64,000 nucleotides of DNA from Udeniomyces pyricola. Taxonomy: Eukaryota; Basidiomycota; Tremellomycetes; Cystofilobasidiales; Mrakiaceae. The notes under the pieces are model-generated. The model did not search any database and was not told where the DNA came from. It saw nothing but the letters and a program-made list of their open reading frames with translations. A program made the translations under genes and the position numbers. Positions 30,896 through 41,708 of this stretch are shown piece by piece (position 1 is the first letter of the stretch; each line of letters begins with the position of its first letter). The stretch spans positions 255,835-319,834 of the forward strand of contig BCIK01000007.1 in NCBI GenBank assembly GCA_039545295.1. Direction: 5' to 3'.

Positions 30896-33577
30896 TCATC
30901 CCCCTCTTCCTTTCCCCTTGGTCTTCTTACTCGATGTTCCCGCCGTCGAGCCTCTCTTCTTACTTACTCCCTTCCCACTCCCACCTTCGCCTCCTGCCCC
31001 TCCTCCTTCGCCGGCATCCCCTCCTCCGTCATCCGAATCCGCCCATTCATCTCCATCCCCACCACCACCACCGCCGCCGCCGCCGTTCGAGCTCGGCCCG
31101 TCATCATCAGGTGGAGGTTGCATCTTGCCCGACGAGACGCAGATCTTACCCGCGTCAGATTTCACTAAAGGAAGAACGACACACCCCCACAACAATCACG
31201 TCAAGACGAGAATCAGTATCCTCGGTACAACAGCCATACACCCACATTCTCTCTCCCCCACACACTCCCTTCATTCCTGTTTCTGGCAAAGGAGAGGGAA
31301 GAGGGAGAAGGGAGGAAGTGGGTTTAAAGAGAAGGGATTGAAAAGGCCCTAAAGACGTACGATGTCGATTGAGAGCATCTTGACGAGCAAAGTCCTTCTT
31401 GCACGCTTTGCAGGCAAACGGTCGTTTACCACCTGATAGTAACAAGTATATCGACGACAAGACAACACCAGACGGATGAGCCATGAGGGGTAGAGCAGGA
31501 AGCAAAAAAAAAACGAAGAAGAGAAAGTCAATGGCAGGCCAAAGGACATAGGGGAAGAGAATCATCGAGATTGAGATCAGCTGGGAGTCAAGTCAGAACA
31601 CAGGGCCTCAGGAGAGAGAGGAAAGGAAAAACAAAGAAAACCACAGAATCCAAGGGGAAAACAAGAGACATCTACAAACCATGAAGTGCCATATGACGTT
31701 TGCAATCGTGCGCTCGAGCGAAGCCTTTGCCGCAATGGTCGCATGTGAAAGGTCTGAATCCAGGAGAAAAGGAGGGAACATGATGAGTTTAATCAGATAA
31801 GATTCAAAACGTTCTTTTTTTACACTTGTGTAACCAACGTTGGAGAAAGGGTCCCGGCATCCAGATGCTGGCTTAGCCAAGAGAGGACTCTTCAGGAGAA
31901 CCCTCTCTTTCTGCTTGCGTCTTTACGACCCCTGAATCAACGAGAAAAGAAGAGAAACCGTACTGACCTCTCATCTGTGTGACTTCTCAAATGACCTTTC
32001 AAGTTGAAGCTCCTCGTAAACGTCGAGCTGCACCCTTCGACTGGGCATGCAAACGCCGCCGCGCTCTTCCTTCTCGTTTTACTCGCCGCCGCCGTCTTCT
32101 CCGTCGTGACGGCGACTTTCGTGACGGACCGTCCACCGGAGCTGCTCGCGACGGAATTCATGCTGTTTGCGCGCGAACGCATGCCGACGGAGGCAGCATA
32201 CTCGGATTCTTCCTCGCCCGAAACGGCGAACAAGTCCGAGACGGGTGATTGAGATCGCTCACGCGAGTGGAGACCATTGGAGACGGAGAGATTATCGGCG
32301 GTGAGAGCGTCGTGATGAGAACCTCCATGACCGCTTGCGCCACCACCAGAAGAGGATGAAGTGGACGAAGTAGGAAAGGGATGGGAGGACGTGCCAGGTG
32401 AGTGATGGTTAAATGCGGACGACGTAGATGATGACGAGGACGAAGCGAGCCGAGGGGAATGAAGAGGCGAATGATGAGGCGACAGGTGAGTTCCGAGATT
32501 AGTCGGGGATGCAGACCGATGTTTTGGGGACGAGCCGTTTGAGACAGGGGCGGGAACGCCAAGAGTGCCGTCAGCGCGCGTGATGGATCGTAGGAAGTCG
32601 TCGTGGTTGCCGTTGCTGGTTCCTGCGGTGGGATTGTCGGATTTAGCCTGAATAATGGGTTCACAGATTGGACAGTGAGGGAGGTACAAGTAGGGTGAGG
32701 TTGTGACAACGAAGAGAGACAAGTTTGAGTATCAAGAACACGACCGCGCCCAAGGTACAAATCGAAGATGCGTGCGAAACAGGTAGCAGACAGCGTATGA
32801 TGACTCGAAGAAGAAGAAAAAGACGAGACTGATCACTCACTCTTCGATGTCCCTTTCGATCTCCCTGACTGACGGTCCTCCTCAAGTTGGCGCCTCCTCC
32901 CGGAACCTCAAGCCCTCCACTACTGCTTCCAGAGCCCGACCCACCTGACCCCCCATTAGCCCCCTGAAGCGCCCACGGATTCTGCATGCCCACACCATAA
33001 TTAGGTGTTCCAGGCCCCAATCTGCCCAACCCGCTGGTCGCTCCGAAGCTCGCTCGTTCATGCCGATCCCTTCCCCTCAATTTGCCACCTTCAAAGTCAT
33101 CGCCTCCTGTCGACGCGTCCGCATCGAGATCGGATCCCGGGAGGAAGAACGAGAACGAGACGGGTGGAGTCGGATTGACAACAGGATCATCCATGTTGGA
33201 TGCCAACGCGTTGCTGCCGTTAGCTGGTGGTGGATCCATGAAGAATTCGGGGTTAGGGAACGAAGGCGTCTGAGAGGAGGTTGATCGCAAAAGGCTCGGT
33301 CGTGAATCGCGTCCAGGAAGGAGGTTGGGATCCATCGTGGGTGCTTGGAAAGACGCCAAATCAAGGTCGTATGGCAACAGGGAGGCTTCGGATTTCGAGC
33401 GTTGACGACGCGGTGGAGGCTTGAGCGCTCGAGAACCTGCGGTGCCAGTTGATGATTGCTGTTGTTGCTCCCCAAGGGAAGACATGAGGGTAGGCTGGAA
33501 AGGTGACATGTTGTGTTCGGAGAGACCGAAAGAGTGTTGAAAGGCAAGGGAGGGATCAGAAATGGGAATTTGGAACC

Positions 33578-33608
<31 letters not shown>

Positions 33609-35345
33609 TTGCTGTTGTTGAGGGAAGGATAGCCCATTCGGCTGTGGAAAGGGAGAGGAAGCCCAGCCCGCCGTTTGGGCGTACATGGCAGCTGTAAGGT
33701 CTAACGGTTGTTGTTGTTGCTGCTGCTGCTGGAGAGATGATGGAGAAAATTGGTACGAGTGAGGGTCGAGGGGATGCAACTGCGACGCAAGCTGCTGTTG
33801 GTGGGCCTGTTGGGCCTGCTGGATTGCCTGCTGCTGGATGTTAAACGCCCGATACTGATCCAGGGTGTAAAGGGGGGGTTGGGATGATGCCTGGAAGTTG
33901 GCAAAAGCTTGTTGCTGCTGCAAGAGAAACTGCTGCTGCTGCTGCTGAAGAAGCCGTCGGTGATGCTCCTCGAGCTGTTGCTGCTGGGTGAGTTCTTGGG
34001 CAGCCCGGGCAGCCGCGTTGAGAGCGGCGAGATGACTACCAGATTGCCCATGCATCGGACTCGTCGGCGTCGCTGCTTGAATGTTGATTTGGACGCCTCC
34101 CGGAGGACTCAGACCGGGACCGCCGCCTTGCCTCGCGAGGTAGCCGAGGACCCGCGGGTCAAACGGAGGGAAAAGGGATGGGATGGATCCGTCGAGGTTT
34201 TCGATCGGAGAGGATTGCGAATGACGCGAAGAGGAAGAAGAAGGATCGGAAGGAGGAATGATGAGCGTTGGAGGGGATGGACCCGACGTGATGGACGCGT
34301 TGGTCACGACTGTGGGTGGATTCGGTCGGAGGGTGCTTTGGTGCTGAGGGACTGGTTGGGGGTGCTGGAAAGGGTGATTACCACGGGTTTGTCGTTGCTG
34401 ACGAGGGTTCGACTGCTGCTCTTGTAAAGAGTGTGCTGGGCTCGAACGCGTGTCTTCCGGGATAGCAGGCGAGGAACCGTGGCTAGCGAAAGGCGACGTG
34501 CCGGCAGATGACGAAGCTTGAGGATCGTAGGATTCTGGCAGGGACAAGTTCTCGTCCATCGAGAGCCCCCTCATCGCCTGACCAACGAGTCCCGGCAAGG
34601 TGTCGAGTACCCTGGAGCCCTGGGCCTGGAGATTTGTCTGCTCTTCAAACTCGCCAAAGATGGACCCTTCGGCCGGACTACCATAAAGGCTCGCGATGGA
34701 CGAGGCGCGACTGCGACCTGCAGGAGCTCTGCCACCTGTATATTCGTTGTCGTTGAACGAGCTAGCTGAGACGGAAGAGCCAAAAGGGGATCGATGATCG
34801 GTGTAGGGCGCGTTCGTCGAAAGAAAGGCCGAAGGTGGAGGTGTGATATGGGACTGTTGCTGCTGGTCCTGATCGATTTCTTCCGGTTCATCAAGCTCGT
34901 ACGCGCTCTGAGACGGGTACGTGTTGGTCGAGGTCGAAGATGGCGGTGGGATCCATCGTGAGGACGAGTATGGGGCGAACTCGGCAGGGATCTCGTGGTT
35001 GTGCTCGTTGAGGGTTGGTTGCTGCTTGAGCGAGAGTGGGAAGGTGCCCGCTTCGCCATCCCCTAGGCCAAAGGAGAACTGCCGGTTAGGCCCGCCGAAT
35101 GAATCATCGATGCTCTGCATCCGGCTAGAGCTCATTCCTTGACTGGCGTGGTCATCCATGATGCTCTCGTATCCTTGCATGCCAAAAGAATCCTCCCGGC
35201 GTTGAGTCGCCGTCCGACGGCGGGCCTCGGACGGGCCTGCACTGCTTCTGAAGGCGGTCTGATCTGGAGGACGTGTCGGCGACGCATCGTTTGCGTCGAG
35301 AGACACGGTCGCGTAAGGATCGAGCGATTGTGATGAGGAGGACAT
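30896..35345 (-). CDS. C2H2 zinc-finger transcription factor, Crz1-like, glutamine-rich
   Basis: Predicted DNA-binding regulator. Exon 1 (32841-35345) encodes an 835-residue Ser/Pro/Gln-rich region with poly-Q blocks, Q14 near 33590 being the longest. Exon 2 (31968-32647) ends with finger one, CPVEGCSSTFTRSFNLKGH. A short exon carries finger two, CDHCGKGFARAHDCKRH. The next carries CKACKKDFARQDALNRH, and the last (30896-31164) begins LKSDAGKICV after a split Leu codon. A terminal Gly-rich acidic tail follows. The three-finger set and the DALNRHLKSDAGKIC ending resemble Crz1/Prz1, the calcineurin-controlled factor of fungi. Such proteins carry a PxIxIT docking site; none was picked out with confidence here. 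Fungal three-finger factors share this layout, so the Crz1 call is moderate. Confidence 0.85.
33565..33970 (-). repeat. Polyglutamine tracts in the C2H2 factor
   Basis: At least four runs of Gln codons: near 33580-33620 (the longest, mixing CAG and CAA), 33710-33735, 33790-33840 and 33905-33980. They lie in one 400-base block of the long first exon. Mixed codons in the longest run suggest it is partly protected against pure slippage. Such tracts often act in transcriptional activation regions. Confidence 0.85.
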
Positions 35346-36511
35346 GAGTGCGTGCTAGTGGGGGAGCAGTGTATGCTGGAGGAGTGGATGCCAGACGTCA
35401 AGGTGAAGCAGACTGTCAGAAAGGGAAGGACCGGAGAGAAGCAGAGGCAACGGTCAGAGTCGTTTTGAGAAGGTCGGTCGGGCGTGCACGACTTCGCGGG
35501 CGAGGGAGCTGGAAGGAAGGAACGGGGGAAAGCGGACTTGGGAGTTGTGGAAGGTGAGAATTCTGAACGGGCGATGCGGGGCACGAGGGAGGAAGGGGGA
35601 GTGGGACAGCGACTGAGCAAGCAAGCGAAAGAGAGGGTAGAGGGGGCAAGTGCCAGTAGCCACGTCCGGAACAGGAAGCAGGTCGCTGCGAGGACCTTCC
35701 TCTGGCTCGGCCGGGCGCTGTGCACTGCACTTGATCATCGATTGATCTCATGCTATCGTATATCGTGTTTCCCTATCGATCCGCGGGCGTCGCTCGCAGT
35801 CAATCCTTTCATCTCGATCTCAACCACGCGCATAGTATCATGACCGACCGATAGGATCCAATCAGAGTGATCGAGTCGGTGTTATAATAGTCATGCACGA
35901 TCAGACGTACTTACTCGATATGATTGTATGCTTGATCATGGTCACTAGTGTCAGCTGCTCCAGCAGTACGTCCAATTCAATCGATATGCGCCAATTAGGC
36001 GGACATTATGTCGCCTGAGTCGACTCATCCAAGCTGCACTGGGCTTGTGATGATAACCACAGGGCCATCGGGCCTACTGCAAGCTAGCTTACTCAACGTG
36101 CATGATCATGGCAACAGCTGAAGCGCTGGACGATATCTGATCGAGCGCTCGTCTGATATTCTGTCCATCGTTTGTTTGCAAGCGTATATATACTGATCGA
36201 CCAAGAGGATATAGCTGCTGAGTCGTCAACATGTATTCTTCAAAGAGCAGGGGCTCTTTGTATTCAGTCTCCAATATCACTTCTCATAAAAGATCTATCT
36301 CTCTCCGTCTTTGCATACATGGTCCAGCTGCCGCGCGGTAGGCCAGCAGAAAGGATCGCATGGCAAGAAAAACTCCATGGCTTCCGTTCAATCCGTCCTT
36401 CTTCTTCTCCACCTTGCCATGCGGAAGGGCATCCGATAGAACCCGTTTCTCTCATAACTTCTCCAACCCCTGTATGGTAGCTATCTATCGTCACTGACAG
36501 GAGCTCCACAA
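35346..36511. other. Upstream region of the C2H2 factor, no gene seen
   Basis: 1.17 kb between the start of the C2H2 gene and the stop of the next minus-strand gene. It should hold the C2H2 promoter and the 3' UTR of the pseudokinase gene. Frames near 35400-35840 on either strand are short and lack conserved features. The left part is GC-rich and the right part (35830-36300) is AT-richer with TGATCATG words. Confidence 0.5.
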
Positions 36512-39500
36512 TCACGCCTTGCCCTTCTTTAGTCCAGCGATCCTCGCCTTTCTTTCCTCTCTTCTCCTCGCCATCTCCTTTTCCTTCTCCTCTTTACTCA
36601 GTCCAGCCAAGCTTACCGTTGCCGGTGTAGCTCCCTCGTTGACGGGTGTCGAAGCAGTCGACGACGACGCTGACGCTGACGAGGGAACAGCCGTCGACGA
36701 CGGGACAGCATTGACAATGACCGAGGTAACTGGACGGGGTTTGGGCGCGCTTGCCGTCTTGGTGGTGGTTGGTTTTGGGGTCGGTTTGGGCCTCGGTTGG
36801 TTGGAAGAGATAGAGGACGCAGAGAACGATGATTGGGATGTGGTTGGAGGTGGTGGTGGTGGTGATGATGTAGGTCCGTCCATATCCCATCCATCGTCCT
36901 CGTCACTACCAACTCGCGCGACAGCTCCCCTTGCACTGCTAGCAACAGCCGTCGACGCGGTCGTATCTGGGAAGAGCGAGACTGGTGCTTCTTCGAACAT
37001 GCCCCAATCACCCGCGTCATCCTCCACATCAATCAAGTCCCCACCATCGTTTCCACCGCCACCAACGGCGGAACTATCTCCCCAAGGATCCACCTCGTCG
37101 GCGAGAATATCGTCGATCGTCGAAGGCTTTCGGGCCCCTCCAAAGGAAGAGACACCTCCTTTGCCCAGCGCGAGGGGTTTTGCCGGAGAGGACGAAGACG
37201 GATAGTTTGTCGTCGTGGACGGTCGAGTAGATGGCAGGCGGGGCGCAGAGTGATTCGAGGAGGATGGCGATGGATCATAGGAACCAGGGAAAGGCGTGCT
37301 GGTGGAGTTGAGCATGGTTGATTGCAGATCTGCCGGTACAAGTTGCTAGAGAAAGGATAGGAAAGAGCATGGCAACGAAAAAAAAAGAGGCGATCAAAGT
37401 CAGATATGTGTTTGCAAACATCGATGATGGCGTAACAGTGACTTCATTCGGAAAAGTCGTGCCTCACCTTGCCGAGCGACCCGAAGGCCCATCCAGCCAG
37501 TGCTCCTGCCGCACCAGTTGCCGAACTAACAGTCGAAGCCTGACCGTTAGGTTGAGCTTGACTTGTAGGCGTAGCGGAAGAAGTAAAGGTGGACTGAGAA
37601 GAAGCGATGCCGTTTGCAGATGGGATTGGGACAGGTTCAGCCGTTTCCGGCTGAGGTGGCGCATCGGAAGGGGGTGAAGCAGGATGATTGACCGAATAGG
37701 GGTAAATGATGGTCAGAACACCATCCATCCAGAAGCTTCTAGAGTGAGTAAGATTCGTGAACCTCGATAAAACGACAGACGAACCATAGTCAGGACTAGT
37801 TTCTCGAGTCGCTTGATGAACATATCAATTGCTTTGAAGGCTTGGTCTCGCACAATTCTGTGAAAAAAGTGTGGCGAGAAAGGAAGGACAAAGACGATAT
37901 GCAGATTAGTCGTCAACACAATTTTTGGATCCTTGCCCACGACAGTGGTCCTTGAGAGGCAGAAGAAAGCGAGAGAGAAAGAAACGGCTAGGTTTACTTT
38001 TCTTTGTCGACCAGAGCACCCGAGACCACTGGGATGACGCCCCTAGCAACGTCCTCTTTCTCAAAGATTTCGCCACAGGCCATGAAGGCCATGAGACCCG
38101 CTACCCTAGCATGGACGAATCCATCCTTCATCGCCCTTCCAAACGCCGGCACAAGAACTTTTCGCTTCGTGTTGGGTCCAAGGAGAGGCGCGAGTCGACC
38201 GAGCAAGATACACGTGTTGGTTCGGATGGAGGGTTCGATATCAAGTTGAGATTTGGCGAGAAGACGAAGGAGGTCATTGTTGAGGAGTCGGTCTGAGAGT
38301 TTTGGGGCTAAGAGAGGAAGAGATTGGATCGTGGCTTCTCGAATGATGGGAACAGTATCGGCAAAGCCAGTGATCTGCAAGGAAGAGGGAGGCAGAGGGA
38401 GCATAATGGGAAAAACGCGATCAAGACACGACACAAAAAGAACCTTGCTCGAGCTGGGAAAGAAACCACAACTTCAAGAAAGGACGACTCACCAGATGCG
38501 GCCAAACCTTCTCCACAACACATCGACTATCCATCTTGCTTTCATATTCCGGCAGACCTTCGAGCAAGGCCATCCTCGTTCCTCGGTCCGGACTAGCGTA
38601 AAGCTTGACGACTGGGTCAAGCACAAGCTTGACGTACTCTTGCGGTGGAACGAGCGAGCCGAATCTGAGCACGATGGGGAGAAGCGTCGAAGCGGATTGC
38701 TGAGACGAGGGAAGGGAGAGCGTGTGAAGCAGGGCCGGAAGGACTTTGTGGGTGAGGAATGCCGGAGGAAACGCCGGATTTTTGGATTGAACCATCCTGA
38801 GCAGGTCATCAAAGAATATAAGACAGTACTCTCAGCATTCGTCTTCCCTAATCAACTCGCAGCTAGACCGATCAACCGCAACACAACCCGAGCGTACCTA
38901 AGTAACTCTGCTCTCTCTCCTTCTCCCTTCAGCCCCCAGCTTTCGAGTCCTTCTCCGACTCGCACAAATCGGTTGCCACCAAAGTATCCCTTGCTATCCT
39001 CAGCCTTGCCACCTTCAGCAAGGAACGCAGCCGCCGTCAGACGCGTCTTGGGGTTGGGATTCAGCATCTTCTTGAACTGCGGGAAGATGGCGGGTGGGAT
39101 CGCGCCCCTGGAAGAGGGCTGAGGCGGTGGATGCGGCGGAAGAGCTGTCGGTGGAGGAAACGGGTGCGTCGGGTTGAAGATGGAGTGAATGAGAAGCGCA
39201 AGGGTGTATGCGTCGTACGAAGACGGCTCTGACCTAGATCGCGACGCAAATAGGGTCAGGTCAACGGTCAGTCTTTCTCTCCTGGTACGAAAGAAGCATT
39301 GCTTCCATAGCCCAAACATTGGAATCGTGGGAATGTGCGGGGACCAACTCCTTGAGGCAACTCCATCCACCCTTTCTGACTTCTGGCGCGACCTCGTCCT
39401 TGCCTGCGGCGAGACCACCCATCGACCAGAGCACGCCTGTCTCGAGCTCTGTCGGCCTCGTCGATGAAAGCAGATCAAGTCCTCCTAGCCTCCACTCGCC

Positions 39501-40378
39501 CGATTCGGTCACAAAGATGGACGACTGTCGGACAAGACCGTGGATGGAAAGGGCCTGGGTGTTGAGGAAGGCGAGGGCGTTCTGGAGGAGAGAACAATGT
39601 GCAATGGCACGGACACGTGGTCAGTCTTGAGATCAAGTTGATGCATGACTACCTCGAGCTTCATAACGCACTGTTATCCGCTGGATCCCCCACATGCGGT
39701 AGTCATCATCGAGACTCGGGCTGGCGAGGATGGAGCAAAGCGGCTTGACCCGCTCAGTCGCAATGTAGATGACCGCGTCCGTCTCGTGGGCCTCGATGAA
39801 TTTGAGTCTGGTACATGTAGCAGTCGGTAAGCACATTAGACCTGGACATAACCACGCGCCTTACCAGGCGAATCCCAAGCAAGAAAGTAAGAAAAGCGTC
39901 GAGACAGGCGCGACTTACACGTCCGGATGACGCGTCGACCTGATCTTGCGAAGGGCGTTCTTGGCGATGGAAAGCAAGGCACGACGATCCGGTCGGCCTT
40001 GGTAAGGTGCGTTGGCTTCAAAGGCAAAGACAGTGATCAGACTTTGGTCATCCTGTAGTGTAGGCGATGAGAGAGAACCGTGAGCAGAAGAAGGTGTTTG
40101 CTTTAGTCGAGCGATGCTTTGGTCTCTCGCGTACTCCGCCAAGCCAGAGCGACTCTTGTGGAGGCCATGTCTCCCTATATGGACCTAGGCGATAGACAAC
40201 CCGAGAGTGTTCAAACGACAGTGTAGTTTGGAGTGCGACGAACCCTCTTGACGGCATCGTACATGGACCAGATGGTGCCCTCGTTGTCAAAGTCGGCGAT
40301 CTTTGAGCCGATGGCGAACGGAAGGACCACGCCTGATTGCTGAAGAAGCGATGTACCAAGGGAGCGAAAATACTCCAT
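36512..40378 (-). CDS. Scy1/Cex1-like pseudokinase with HEAT repeats
   Basis: Homologue of SCYL1/Cex1, a COPI-linked Golgi traffic factor also tied to tRNA export. The ATG at 40376-40378 opens MEYFRSLGTSLLQQSGVVLPF, as in the family, then IADFDNEGTIWSMYDAVKRV. The kinase-like part lacks the active-site residues: VFAFEANAP where the VAIK lysine should be, IHGLVRQSSIFV in place of HRD-x-x-x-x-N, and WRLGGLDLLS in place of DFG. HEAT repeats follow (PVVKLYASPDRGTRMALLE, TVPIIREATIQSLPLLAPKL, DIEPSIRTNTCILLGRLAPL, GFVHARVAGLMAFMACGEIF). A Ser/Pro-rich acidic tail ends with EEKEKEMARRREERKARIAG and LKKGKA, like the basic COPI-binding tail of SCYL1. About a dozen short introns interrupt the gene. 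The lack of kinase motifs is typical of the family and not a sign of decay. Confidence 0.93.
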
Positions 40379-40642
40379 CTGGAAATGAGTTGAAGGAGCG
40401 GGTGGTGAGTTTGGCGATGGAACAGACGCAGTCGCAGGGGGTGGAGATGGAGGAGATGATGATGAGGTTGAAACGGTTGCTTGTTCTTGTGCCAGACTGT
40501 GCGAGACTATGAGTTTACTTGCTGTAACTTAACATATGGATCCAGAACATGTGCCTTGACTGATCGCCCTCGACGTCTACCTATAACAGTACAACCATAG
40601 CCCATCGCTCTCATCCTTCATACATACGCTTCTGTTGCCATC

Positions 40643-41708
40643 ATGTCAGCACCCATACCCATGGCACTCGCTCCCTATGCCGATCCAGAGTTACTCACCC
40701 CGTCCTCAACACTCGTCCGGCTTCCTCCTTCTGTCCCGCAGGCGCCGCTCTGTCGGCATCTCCTCCCTCCAGTCCCGCCAGACTCAGACGGCAGCGTTCC
40801 AGACGCTCTCCTCTCAGATCTCGCTCTCCCAACTCGAGACGCTCAAAGCACAAATGGACAGCTTCCGAACAAGCCTTCGAGAGTTTGCCGTCAAGCATCG
40901 CGAAGAGATTCGTAAAGATCCTGTCTTTCGGATGCACTTCCAGGTCCGTACACGTGTCTGGTCGCTTCAGAGAGACTCGCCCGAGCGTCTCTCTTCGGGC
41001 TACCATCCATCAAACAATTCATCACTATGCGCCAATGCTTATGGTCGATAACAACATGGCTCCTTTGTTCACACTTCTACTCCTCTACCTCTTCAGAAAA
41101 TGTGCTCTTCTCTCTCTATCGATCCTCTCGCCGGACCGGTTCAATCCTCCTCGTCCTCTTCATCCTTTTGGTCTTCGATCCTTAACCTCTCCGACATCAC
41201 CTACGAGCTCTCGATCCAAATAATTGATATCTCCATATCGACTCGGCCACTCAATGGAGGATTGATCACTCTGCCAGACCTTATCCGACGCATATGCGCG
41301 GCAAGAGGCATCGAGGGCGACGGTGCTGTGACCGAAGAAGACGTCAAGCGTGCCGTCAGTACCATGAGTCCCCTCGGAAGCGGTCTCGAGATCATTGATC
41401 TCGGTGGAGTTAATACTGTCGATAGTAAAAAGGGCTCAGGAAACGGCATCGATCGAAAGGCGCTGAGGAGTGGAAGTGCGCTCGTCGATTCGGACAGTGC
41501 GACCGTCGTTGGGCTTGCGATGGGGACGGGCGGACGGGTGACTGCTCGAATGTGTATCGACGCGCTTGGATGGATGGAGGAGAGAGCAAGGACTGTATTA
41601 CAGGAAGAAATGGTGGAGAGGGAAGGCATCGCATGGGTCGATGGGCAAAGCGAAGAAGAAGGGGGTAAGGAGTGGTGGGTCACCGGCGTTGTCGAGTGGG
41701 GAGAGTAG
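40643..41708 (+). CDS. VPS22: ESCRT-II subunit Vps22/Snf8
   Basis: Winged-helix subunit of ESCRT-II, which sorts ubiquitinated cargo into multivesicular bodies. The family signature is dense: RRSVGISSLQSRQTQTAAFQ, MDSFRTSLREFAVKHREEI, then, after an intron (40944-41096, GTCCGT-CTTCAG), KMCSSLSIDPLAGPV, FWSSILNLSDITYELSIQII, NGGLITLPDLIRRI, EDVKRAVSTMSPLGSGLEII and the ending EREGIAWVD with EWWVTGVVEWGE. The 5' end is ambiguous. An excellent acceptor (CTTCTGTCCCGCAG, ending at 40741) would allow AT at 40643-40644 to join G at 40742, giving MRRSVGI. A start at 40677 with no intron, or a 40-nt intron with a 20-residue leader, also works. The stop is at 41706-41708. Confidence 0.92.
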
